The notes below the pieces were generated by a model. That model was not told where the DNA came from. It did not search any database and saw only the letters and a list, made by a program, of their open reading frames with translations. DNA of 64,000 bases from Symbiodinium natans (taxonomy: Eukaryota; Sar; Dinophyceae; Suessiales; Symbiodiniaceae). The translations under genes and the position numbers were made by a program. Below, in pieces: positions 41,925 through 50,647 of the stretch. The stretch lies in the NCBI GenBank assembly GCA_905221605.1, contig CAJNDS010000336.1:558501-622500 (forward strand). The letters are read 5' to 3'. Position 1 is the first letter of the stretch; the number at the start of each line of letters is the position of its first letter.

Positions 41925-42058
41925 GGGTTTAGGGTTTAGGGTTTAGGGTTTAGGGTTTAGGGTTTAGGGTTTAGGGTTTAGGGTTTAGGGTTTAGGGTTT
42001 AGGGTTTAGCGTTTAGCGTTTAGGGCTTAGGGTTTAGGGTTTAGGGTTTAGGGTTTAG
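41925..42058. repeat. TTTAGGG array
   Basis: Clean array with two TTTAGCG units. Confidence 0.95.
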
Positions 42059-42419
42059 CTTCCCGTTTTGGAGGTTTCAGGTTCGTTTAGAAGCCCCTTG
42101 AAACCAAAAAGGGCACACTTTTTATTCCTAGGTTTAGGGTTTAGGGTTTAGGGTTCAGGGTTTAGGGTTGAAGGCTAAGAGTTTATCAACCGACTCAGGG
42201 AGGGATCCCTAGAAGGGGCCTTAGGGGTTATTTAGGGGTTATTTGGAGGCCACTGAAGCATACAGGGGCTCTAGACGGTTTATGTAGGGTTATATAGGGG
42301 GCTTAAGATCAAGGGTCCCTTCTCGGGGTCCCTCCTTATCACCCTAAAGTTTAGGAGTTTAGAGGTTGGCTCCACGACACCCGAAACCGTCCCAAACCAT
42401 CTTTGTGGGGGGTTTCGGG
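42059..42419. other. Unassigned sequence with partial inverted repeats
   Basis: GGGATCCCTAGAAGGGGCC near 42207 and GGGTCCCTTCTCGGGGTCCC near 42319 suggest a degraded small element. No gene. Confidence 0.35.
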
Positions 42420-42790
42420 AAACCCTAAACCCTAAACCCTAAACCCTAAACCCTAAACCCTAAACCCTAAACCCTAAACCCTAAACCCTAAACCCTAAAC
42501 CCTAAACCCTAAACCCTAAACCCTAAACCCTAACCCTAAACCCTAAACCCTAAACCCTAAACCCTAAACCCTAAACCCTAACCCTAAACCCTAAACCCTA
42601 AACCCTAAACCCTAAACCCTAAACCCTAAACCCTAAACCCTAAACCCTAAACCCTAAACCCTAAACCCTAAAACCCTAAACCCTAAACCCTAAACCCTAA
42701 ACCCTAAACCCTAAACCCTAAACCCTAAACCCTAAACCCTAAACCCTAAACCCTAAACCCTGAACCCTAAACCCTAAACCCTGAAACCTG
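42420..42790. repeat. Longest CCCTAAA array, about 52 units
   Basis: A 370-bp run of CCCTAAA with three single-base-length slips (CCCTAA or CCCTAAAA) and a few CCCTGAA units at its right end. Confidence 0.97.
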
Positions 42791-42815
42791 AACCCTGAGC
42801 TCCAAACCGGACCAG

Positions 42816-42881
42816 GTCGTCTTTCTGGGCGGTCTGGCTGCAAGTCGACCACCACGCAGCCTCCCCAGACGCCTTTTTAGG
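42816..42881 (+). CDS. Candidate exon
   Basis: Twenty-two codons in phase 0, VVFLGGLAASRPPRSLPRRL and onward, between CGGACCAG and donor GTTTAGGG. The minus strand is also open, so the strand is not certain. Confidence 0.35.
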
Positions 42882-43079
42882 GTTTAGGGTTTAGGGTTAA
42901 GGGTTTAGGGTTTAGGGCGTCTCGCCGCGCAGCGGCAGTAAGTGCCATGTGTAAATGGCGCCCCTACACACCCAGATTGGGGGGGGGGGGGGCGGCATTT
43001 CACGCGAAGGCATCTGTTGTCAATGTAATCCAACAATTTCATTGGTGCTGGGTTCTTTCTCCCCACCCGCTGTGAGCTT

Positions 43080-44285
43080 TCACAGGCCACCACTCAAACC
43101 ACTGCCTTTTAGGGTTTAGGGCTGTCACCCTCAATTCCCACCATTGCTTTCCCTACAAAGGTGTGGTGAAGGTAGCGGGGCGGGGGGTCAGGTAAGGGGG
43201 AACAAAACCCTTAACGCGCACGTACGCCCTGTGTGGTGACATATCAGCCTGGGACGCTTCGTCATCCCACAATTTTCGGAACTCTCAGCTGCGCTCGATA
43301 TGGCCGTTTGGGTGAACGCTATGAGAAGACCGTTGACGCGTCCAGGCGACAGCACAAGAAACTGCGCTCACCGTACGCTCGTGTCACGGTGGAAGGCCTC
43401 CACTTCACGGGAGACAGTGACAACAGCGGAACCAAACGCCGACCCGAACGTTTTGGTTGCTGCTACAGCATTGCGCTGCTACTGCCAGATTGAGCTGGAT
43501 GACCCATGCTTGTTGCTGTGGAAGGAGACGACCTGGTTCATCCCTGGCTCCAGCCTCCTGAGGCAGGTGTACGCCTGCAACACTTCTACAATTTGCTTGG
43601 GCTGGGTGGTGACATTATGTGTTTAGGGTTGGGATGAGGGTTCTTAAGTGTTTGATGCCCAAATCACTCACCCTAAACCCTAAGCCCCAAACCCTAAGCC
43701 CTAAACTCTACGGTTGTTGAGGAGTTTGGGTTTTGGGGACCCCTTGAACCACCTGCAAATGCGCGTGCGCTCCCTGAGGCTGCTGGGAGGTTGGCAACCC
43801 GCCTGCTTTGACGAGGCAGGCTTGGGGTTTAATGTTAGGGTCGCTTTAATAAACCCCCCCCCCCCCCAAATCTTGTTTTGGTCCCCGGGGCTTGGAGGGG
43901 GTGGAAAAAAGAGGGGGTGTCAATTATGAGGATTCTGGGGTTCTGGGGTCTGGAGGTCTGGGGGGGGTCAGCTGTCAGGGTCTGCTTCAATCTCAAACGA
44001 GATCTGCTTCTCTAAAGACTGAGCCTTGGAGCTCTTTCAAGCCAGCTCAGCTGAAAAGTCTTCTCTGCAATGGAACTCTTAAGCCATTTTCGGTAAAATT
44101 TTCAATTCCTGGCCAGAGAAATTTTACAATTGCCACCCCATTCTTATTATCACCGGACCCCCCTATATAGACTTGTTTACATACATCGGCCCGAAAACCT
44201 CCCGTAATGGAAAGTAGTCTTCGGCTGGGGCCCTCTGGCCTGGCGAATATTACTATTGCCACCCCAATTAAAAAAGCCACCCTCA
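43080..44285. other. Unique segment with unassigned frames
   Basis: Mostly array-free. A 108-codon plus-strand frame at 43300-43626 is the best coding candidate, but I recognise no domain and a second frame overlaps it. A 31-bp near-repeat ending AATTGCCACCCCA / TATTGCCACCCCA lies at about 44108 and 44240. A C tract lies at 43852-43867. Confidence 0.35.
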
Positions 44286-44465
44286 CATTAGGGTTTAGGG
44301 TTTCGGGTTTAGGGTTTAGGGTTTAGGGCTTAGGGTTTAGGGTTTAGGGTTTAGGGTTTAGGGTTTAGGGTTTGGGGTTTGGGGTTTGGGGTTTAGGGTT
44401 TAGGGTTTAGGGTTTGGGGTTTGGGGTTTGGGGTTTAGGGTTTAGGGTTTAGGGTTTAGGGTTTA
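44285..44465. repeat. TTTAGGG/TTTGGGG array
   Basis: Clean TTTAGGG with two blocks of three TTTGGGG heptamers. Confidence 0.95.
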
Positions 44466-44747
44466 GGTTGGAGGGTATAGGGTGTAATTTGCCTGAACGT
44501 TTCTTGCCGTGCTTCGGCAGCGATGAAGGTTCTGGAAGCTCTGGAAATTGTTGCGCATCTCTTGCAGTTTATTGCCTGAAAGACTGTCATGAGCGCACTC
44601 CTGCCCGAGGCCAGCTGTAGCTGGGTCAGCCGTGACGAACGCGTTCTCGCTCGAATTGTTTGTCTCACATTGAGCGCATCTTTGTGATCCCGAAGCCCCT
44701 TGTAAGGTTCCCACGCAAAACCGCTTTAGAAGAAGCCAGGAGCACAC
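44463..44747 (-). CDS. Possible hypothetical ORF
   Basis: A 94-codon minus-strand frame with mixed composition, including NNSSENAFVTADPATAGLGQ. Other minus frames are also open over part of it, and the 3' end runs into repeat. It may be an exon. No domain is recognised. Confidence 0.2.
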   Translation of the reverse strand: MCSWLLLKRFCVGTLQGASGSQRCAQCETNNSSENAFVTADPATAGLGQECAHDSLSGNKLQEMRNNFQSFQNLHRCRSTARNVQANYTLYPPT

Positions 44748-44794
44748 GATGCAATACCCTGAGCCCTAAATCCCAAAGCCCAAACCCCACCCTA

Positions 44795-45325
44795 AACCCT
44801 ACACCCTAAAGCCTAAACCCTAAACCCTAAACCCTAAACCCTAAACCCTACACCCTAAACCCTAACCCTAAACCCTAAACCCTAAACCCTAAACCCTAAA
44901 CCCTAAACCCTAAACCCTAAACCCTAAACCCGAAAGCTGCGACGTGAGTTTCTGCATCGCACTCCTGCCCGCCAGGTCCTCGCGCACGTGAAGGGGGGAG
45001 ACGGCAGGGCGCTGAGCATCGGAAGCATACGCACTAGGCTAAGGGGTCCCCTAAACCCTAAACCCTAAACCCTAAACCCTAAACCCTAAACCCTAAACCC
45101 TAAACCCTAAACCCTAAACCCTAAACCCTAAACCCTAAACCCTAAACCCCAAACCCCAAACCCTAAACCCTAAACCCCAAAACCCTAAACCCTAAACCCT
45201 AAACTCTAAACCCTAAACCCCAAACCCTAAACCTGAAGCCCTCAACCCTAAACCCTGAACCCTGAACCCTAAACCCTAAGCCCTAAACCCTAAACCCTAA
45301 ACCCCACACCCCAAACCCTAAACCC
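44795..45325. repeat. CCCTAAA arrays around a short island
   Basis: Arrays at 44795-44935 and 45051-45325 (with CCCCAAA and CCCTGAA variants) flank an island at 44937-45050. The island is open in two frames, one reading CDVSFCIALLPA after CGAAAG. Both arrays have the same orientation here. Confidence 0.85.
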
Positions 45326-45454
45326 TGAAGCCTGACCCCTACGAAGGAAACTTTGACCCATAATCCAACAACTTAGGACCCCTCCACCTCTATACCAGCT
45401 CGTGCGAGTGCCATCTGTCGACGCTTTGTGGCTTCATGCGTTAAGGCTTCAGGG

Positions 45455-45557
45455 TTGGGATGTTCCCCCTGACCGAATAGTGCTTGATAGGGATTACAAT
45501 AGGGCCCCCTATTGGAATCCCGATTAAGGACTTTTGGTTTCAAGGGGAGCATCCCAA
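45455..45557. mobile_element. Small TIR element, family TTGGGACGTTCCCC (copy 3)
   Basis: TTGGGATGTTCCCCCT at the left and the inverse of the right end, TTGGGATGCTCCCCTT, frame 103 bp with inner inverted words. No coding capacity. Confidence 0.65.
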
Positions 45558-45974
45558 CGTTAGGGGTTTGTGGATCCGGCAGGACTGATGGATGGTTCCC
45601 CGAGCCAACGTATAGGATGAATGGCTTAGGGCTAAAACTTAAACCAGGATGCCCCCCTCCCATTATCGTAGCAGTTGTTTCTGAGGACAGTAAGAGGACG
45701 GCGCCACGATTCACGATTTACCCAATAAACCCTTGTGGCGACTGCTGACAAACCAAACCCCAAACCCTAAACCCCAAACCCTAAACCCCAAACCCCAAAC
45801 CCTAAACCCTAAACCCAAACCCCAAACCCTAAACCCTAAGCCATTTGTCCTAGACCCCAAAGCCCTAAACCCTCCTTTTTGAGTAAGCTTCATGCTACAC
45901 CGCAGGCTTGGTCACCGCCGGCGAGACCAGGAGCCTTGTCTCATTATTGCTCAAAGTTTTCTGCGTGTGGGGTG
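45558..45974. other. Unassigned sequence with CCCTAAA/CCCCAAA repeat
   Basis: Unique to 45740, then a mixed CCCCAAA/CCCTAAA array to about 45835. No gene. Confidence 0.45.
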
Positions 45975-46090
45975 TAGGGCTTAGGGCTTAGGGCTTAGGG
46001 CTTAGGGCTTAGGGTTTAGGGTTTAGGGTTTAGGGTTTAGGGTTTAGGGTTTAGGGTTTAGGGTTTAGGGTTTAGGGTTTAGGGTTCAGA
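45975..46090. repeat. TTTAGGG/CTTAGGG array
   Basis: Five CTTAGGG heptamers pass into a clean TTTAGGG run. Confidence 0.95.
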
Positions 46091-46370
46091 GTTCAGGCTT
46101 CAGGGTTCAGGGTTCAGGGTTAGGGGTTGGTTGTGTCTTGTCGCTACCGTCCCAACAAGCGCTTGGGCTTGATGGTTCGAGGTTATCTTCCTAAACCCTA
46201 AGCCCTAAACCCTAAACCCTAAGCCCTAAACCCTCAACCCTCACCCCTAAACCCTAAACCCTAAACTTGTGTTCAGACCAGCGGACTGCCCTGAGCCCCA
46301 GACAAATGGGGCTCAGGGCATCTTTGGATGACGTTGAGGGTGACGGGATGCGGGTGAATGTTGTGCCTAA

Positions 46371-46685
46371 ACCCTAAACCCTAAACCCTAAACCCTAAAC
46401 CCTAAACCCTAAACCCTAAACCCTAAACCCTAAACCCTAAACCCTAAACCCTAAACCCTAAACCCTAAACCCTAAACCCTAAACCCTAAACCCTAAAACC
46501 TAAAACACTAAACCCTAAACCCTAAACCAAACCCTAAACCCTAAACCCTAAACCCTAAACCCTAAACCCTAAACCCTAAACCCTAAACCCTAAACCCTAA
46601 ACCCTAAACCCTAAACCCTACACCCTAAACCCTAAACCCTAAACCCTAAACCCTATACCCTATACCCTAAACCCTAAACCCTTTC
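46371..46685. repeat. CCCTAAA array, about 44 units
   Basis: A long array with one disturbed patch near 46495-46530. Confidence 0.97.
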
Positions 46686-46744
46686 TGAAATTGACCCTGA
46701 GCCTCTAAATGGAGCCCCAAAACCCTGTTTAGAAACTGAAGACA

Positions 46745-46935
46745 TACCCTAAACCCGAAACCCCAAACCCCACACCTAAAACCCCAAACCCCAAACCCCA
46801 AACCCAAACCCCAAACCCCAAACCCCCCCCAAACCCCAAACCCCAAACCCCAAACCCCAAACCCCAAACCCCAAACCCTAAACCCTAAACCCTAAACCCC
46901 AAACCCTAAACCCCAAACCCTAAACCCTAAACCCT
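46745..46935. repeat. CCCCAAA variant array
   Basis: Mostly CCCCAAA heptamers, returning to CCCTAAA at the right end; it produces a Gly-Phe-Gly-Val-Trp frame on the minus strand. Confidence 0.9.
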
Positions 46936-46971
46936 AAACCCACCAAATGCCACGACGTTGCATCCTGACAG

Positions 46972-47027
46972 GCCCGTGGAGAAGGCGCCCGGGGATCCGC
47001 GCATCGAACGGGTCTTTGATCTTCCGG
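46972..47027 (+). CDS. Candidate exon
   Basis: CATCCTGACAG acceptor, then PVEKAPGDPRIERVFDLP, then donor GTTTCGGG. Protein-like composition; family not recognised. Confidence 0.4.
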
Positions 47028-47109
47028 GTTTCGGGTTCGATTTAAGTAGGGTCTAGGGTTTAGGGTGTATAGGGTTCATAGGGTTTATTTAAGTAGGGTT
47101 TAGGGTGTA

Positions 47110-47395
47110 TAGTGTCCATAGGGTTTATAGGGATTAGAGGGTTTATAGGGTTTAGAGGGTTTAGAGGGTTTAGAGGGTTTAGAGGGTTTAGAGGGTTTAG
47201 AGGGTTTAGAGGGTTTAGAGGGTTTAGAGGGTTTAGAGGGTTTAGAGGGTTTAGAGGGTTTAGATGGTTTAGAGGGTTTAGAGGGTTTAGAGGGTTTAGA
47301 GGGTTTAGAGGGTTTAGAGGGTTTAGAGGGTTTAGAGGGTTTAGAGGGTTTAGAGGGTTTAGAGGGTTTAGAGGGTTTAGAGGGTGTATAGGGTT
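47110..47395. repeat. TTTAGAGGG nonamer array, about 26 units
   Basis: A 9-bp expansion of the heptamer (GA inserted) repeated almost perfectly. It encodes Gly-Phe-Arg repeats on the plus strand and Leu-Asn-Pro on the minus strand, an artefact of the period being divisible by three. Confidence 0.95.
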
Positions 47396-47939
47396 CATAG
47401 GGTTTAGGGTCTTTAGGGTTTAGGATCTATAGGTTTCAGGGGTTCGGGGTTTAGTGTTTGGGGTTTAGGGTTCAGGGTTTCTGCAAAGCCTGGCTTGCCC
47501 CCTTCCCTTGTGACCATTTAACCATCCTTGTATCGTGGGCATCCCTGCACGGGTTGGTGCAGGAGCCCTAAACCCTAAACCTAAACCCTAAACCCTAAAC
47601 CCTAAACCCTAAACCCTAAACCCTAAACCCTAAACCCTAAACCCTCAACCTCTGACAGCAGCTTACCTCCCCCCCCCCTTTCCCCCCAGCCACAACCCGA
47701 GAAAGCCTTGAGTCCTAAGCTCCAAAACCCGAAAGCCATAACCCCCCAAACCCTCGAGCCTGAACCCTAAACCCGAAGCCCTTAAAACCCCTCAAACCCC
47801 TAAAGCCCTAAACCCCATCAACCCCCAAACCCTCGAGCCTGAACCCTAAACCCTAAACCCTAAACGCTAAACCCTAAACCCTAAACCCTAAACCCTACAC
47901 CCTAAACCCTAAACCCTAAACCCTAAACTCTAAACCCTA
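47396..47939. repeat. Heptamer sequence receiving the LTR element
   Basis: CCCTAAA arrays at 47570-47645 and 47835-47939 with degenerate repeats between. The last five bases, CCCTA (47935-47939), form the left target duplication of the element that follows. Confidence 0.85.
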
Positions 47940-48226
47940 TGCGGAGCTGCAACTGGTATTGTAGAAAGGAGTTAGTGTTGGGTGTTGGAAGGGTCAACGT
48001 ACCCGGAAATCCTTTATGGCTCAAGATGGCCAAGAGCCGTCAGCTTTTGTTGGAAAAGTACGTACGCCTGGGGTTGGGTTTAACGGGTTGGAGTAGTCCC
48101 GTCCCTTCTCCCTTATCCTGTCCCCTTAGGGGTGGGTGTTCTTGTTTCTGGTTCGATCTGGGAAATCCATATAGGCGACTGTTGAGGGTTGGTTTCTTTC
48201 CCTGTTCCCTTTCGGTTGCCCCCGTA
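47940..48226 (+). repeat. 5' LTR, 287 bp
   Basis: Starts TGCGGAGCTGC and ends CCCCCGTA. Aligns without gap or mismatch to 56504-56790 (constant offset 8,564). The start is TG as usual, but the end is TA instead of CA. It contains pyrimidine-rich stretches; CTTATCCTGTCCCCTTAG at about 48111-48128 would make a good acceptor for spliced-leader addition, which is inference only. Confidence 0.92.
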
Positions 48227-48243
48227 GGTTATGAGCCCAAGTT
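48227..48243 (+). other. Primer binding site for half tRNA-Met
   Basis: GGTTATGAGCCCAAGTT begins right after the LTR. Its complement contains CTCATAA, the anticodon loop of a CAU (Met) tRNA, preceded by a TTGGG stem. Pairing would end near tRNA nucleotide 39-40. That matches the internally cleaved initiator tRNA-Met primer known for Drosophila copia, not the usual CCA-end primer. Confidence 0.7.
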
Positions 48244-48293
48244 AGGTTCCCTGCGGTTGAGTGTTGTCTTAAGATCTTTGGGATCAAGAAGCA

Positions 48294-49169
48294 ATGCCTT
48301 CTCCCAAGCGATGGCTCCAACCTTCCTCGGATGGTGGAAAGAATGGTGGAGCTGGAAATGGTGCAGCTGAGTCTCTGGGTGGAAGAGCGGTGTTGGAAGA
48401 GGTGATGCCCGGCGCTGAAGAACATCTGGAAGAAGCCTTGGTTGCAGAAGACCCCAATGTGGGTATGAATCCCAATGTGGATATGGTTAGCAATGCTGAA
48501 GCTGAAGGACGTGCTGTCTCTGTATCGCCAAAGCCTGGTGAAAAAAGGAACTGGGACGCGACTGGTGGTATAGATCGTGAAATGGAGGTGACTGTTTTAC
48601 GCGTGTTGCAAAAACATGGGTATCAGCCGTCGACTTCGACTTCGGGCCGAATGGTAGACCAAGGGTCTCAGACCGATCTGATTGGAGAGGTGCTGCAAGC
48701 GGCCAGGAGGCCTCTGAACAAGATTAAAGGGGATCCCTCTGCGAGTTCCCAAGGTGGTGGAAGCGGTTACGAACAGAAGGGTGCGGACAGCTTTGAAGCT
48801 GCACCAGCTGCTGAATACGCCATGGGGGAGGAGGAGATCTTACAGATGGAGGCTGAAAGGTTGCGCCAGTTGTCAGAAGAAGAGGATGAGATGCGTCAAG
48901 TCTCTGAAAGGGATGGTTTTCGGAAAGATGAGCATCTGATCAAAGCGTGCGATGGGACAACGTGGGAATGGCACTTCCACGAAGATGGGAGACAATATTA
49001 CTACTGCCTGGATACGCAGGAAAGCAAGTGGACGTTGCCGGTAGTAGGTGAAAAGATGAAGAGTGACGAGGTGGTTGGGTGGGCAATGAGCTGGAAATGG
49101 AGGCTGCGCTGGGTTCTTCGTCCTCTACTCCGACGCCTGAGTCCACGAGGGCATTCCAGGGTAGTGTAA
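48294..49169 (+). CDS. Gag-like ORF, part 1: WW domain
   Basis: A 291-codon frame from an ATG 68 bp after the LTR. The first 200 residues are low-complexity and acidic. A WW domain lies at about residues 222-249: W224/W226, a DGR turn, YYY, a T-x-x-S segment, W246 and P249. WW domains bind proline-rich peptides. Good coding sense is lost shortly after P249. The next frame is open from 49065, so the last 30 or so residues are probably not the native continuation. A single-base change in the GGG runs near 49076-49083 would join the two frames. Confidence 0.75.
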   Translation: MPSPKRWLQPSSDGGKNGGAGNGAAESLGGRAVLEEVMPGAEEHLEEALVAEDPNVGMNPNVDMVSNAEAEGRAVSVSPKPGEKRNWDATGGIDREMEVTVLRVLQKHGYQPSTSTSGRMVDQGSQTDLIGEVLQAARRPLNKIKGDPSASSQGGGSGYEQKGADSFEAAPAAEYAMGEEEILQMEAERLRQLSEEEDEMRQVSERDGFRKDEHLIKACDGTTWEWHFHEDGRQYYYCLDTQESKWTLPVVGEKMKSDEVVGWAMSWKWRLRWVLRPLLRRLSPRGHSRVV

Positions 49170-50647
49170 ATAGTGTAGGTGAAAAAGATTTTTCCTCTAC
49201 TATCAGGGATAGCGGTCTTAGGGCTGGTGGTGACGCCCCGTCCTCGGGTTCTCCTGATGAGGAGGGGATTTCTGGAAACCGAGCAGACATCGCTGGAGCT
49301 CAACATCTGGATCGGGAAGAAATGGAAGCGCTTTCTGAGGGTGTGGCAGCGGTGGAATCGGTGGGTCCAGAAGAAAAAATGCCCAATGTGGAGATCGGAA
49401 CTGTGTCGGCTGCAGAAGAGCGAGTGGTGGATGTGGTACCTGTCGTTCAGGAAGGTGGTCCTGGAGATTCGGAAGACGGAGGGAAAAAGTTGTGTGTTAC
49501 GACTGAGGAGGTCTCTTCGTTTGGTGCCAAGAATCCTGCCATTCAAGGGGAAAAAGAAGCTTCTGGAATAGCTGGAGACACGGAAGATCTGAAAGATGAG
49601 GCCTGGAGCGCCAATGATGCGCGGGTCAATGTGCCAGATAGTACCTGGAGTGCGAAGGAAGCACGGGTTGAGGCGCATATGGTGTCACGTTCCACGGGCG
49701 ACTGCAACAATGGAGCGCAGGTCTCCGCAGCAGCTGATGACGGAGGTTCACAGGTGGACGCACTGGTGCAACCTGAAGTTAGCTGCGAGGAACGAAATGG
49801 CAAGGGCTACACCGGAGCCGATGAGGCAGCTGTGGTCAATGATGGTGGCAATTCTCCTTTGGAAACCATGGAACCAAAGGAGCCTGCGGTGGAAGAAAAT
49901 GTACCTGCCGCGGATGAGCAATTCAATAGCCCTGCAGTGGAAGAAAATTTGCCTGCTGCAGAAGGCATGACAAAAGACTCGAATGATGGGTCCACTCCCA
50001 TGAAGGGAGAAGTATTGCCGTCTGGAAGCTCGCCGGAAGTCGACACCGAGCGAACTGCAGCAGATGAGGCAAGGCCATTGGCTGGAAAAAAGGAAGATCC
50101 TGAGCCCCTGGAGCACAAGATGGATGATCTTGTGGGACTCGTGCAGGAGCAGGACGAGCAGTGTGACCCAAAGGTGGAAACAAGGGATGTGCCAGGAGCC
50201 GATGATACAGAGATGGTTTCTGAAGAGCATGCAAAGAAAGTGCCCCGAGCGGGAGCCTTGGAATCACCTGGGGAACATTGCTACCAAGAGGGAGATGAGA
50301 TCATGGGTCTAGTGCGCTGCATCAATGGGTATGGAGCTTTTTTGGACCATGGTGATGTGAATGTGTTGATTCCTGCAGAAGGGAACAATGCATATCAGTT
50401 CAAATTTGGTTATACTGTCAATGGAACAGTGAAGCGAGTGGAAGATGATGGTACCATAATCTTGGACACCTTTCGGGTTTTGGAAGAGGACGAGGAGGAC
50501 TCTTCTTCGACGCTGCGTAAATGGAAACCCAGCGGCTGGAGTACGTGGTGGACAGATTCATGGTATGCTGGTCAATGGTACCAAGATTCCAACAGTCAAT
50601 GGGACTGGAAACGGGAGGAAGAGCAATCCGATGAAAAAGGTTGCTGA
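49079..50647 (+). CDS. Gag-like ORF, part 2: S1-like RNA-binding domain
   Basis: Open in the next frame from 49065; the listed start is a GTG and no ATG fits, so it is probably a continuation of part 1. Residues 1-400 are acidic and repetitive (two AVEEN-x-PAA units; two TWSAKEAR-like units). Residues about 405-468 form an S1/OB-fold-like domain: GDEIMGLVRCINGYGAFLDHG, shortened here to its core words GLVRCINGYGAF and VNGTVKRVEDDGTIILD. A tryptophan-rich tail follows (about 480-512). S1 domains bind RNA. The frame ends at TGA just after an A5 run (50632-50636), where part 3 takes over. Confidence 0.7.
   Translation: MGNELEMEAALGSSSSTPTPESTRAFQGSVNSVGEKDFSSTIRDSGLRAGGDAPSSGSPDEEGISGNRADIAGAQHLDREEMEALSEGVAAVESVGPEEKMPNVEIGTVSAAEERVVDVVPVVQEGGPGDSEDGGKKLCVTTEEVSSFGAKNPAIQGEKEASGIAGDTEDLKDEAWSANDARVNVPDSTWSAKEARVEAHMVSRSTGDCNNGAQVSAAADDGGSQVDALVQPEVSCEERNGKGYTGADEAAVVNDGGNSPLETMEPKEPAVEENVPAADEQFNSPAVEENLPAAEGMTKDSNDGSTPMKGEVLPSGSSPEVDTERTAADEARPLAGKKEDPEPLEHKMDDLVGLVQEQDEQCDPKVETRDVPGADDTEMVSEEHAKKVPRAGALESPGEHCYQEGDEIMGLVRCINGYGAFLDHGDVNVLIPAEGNNAYQFKFGYTVNGTVKRVEDDGTIILDTFRVLEEDEEDSSSTLRKWKPSGWSTWWTDSWYAGQWYQDSNSQWDWKREEEQSDEKGC

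Noticed and set aside
43300-43626. 108-codon gene
   Set aside because: The composition is plausible but there is no domain, no splice context I trust, and another frame overlaps. Left as a note in the region entry.
47060-47423. Leu-Asn-Pro and Gly-Phe-Arg repeat proteins
   Set aside because: Produced by the 9-bp TTTAGAGGG array, which stays open in every frame without coding selection.
47939-48370. Genes inside the LTRs (143- and 142-codon frames)
   Set aside because: Both frames lie in the identical terminal repeats and read out of them into unrelated sequence.
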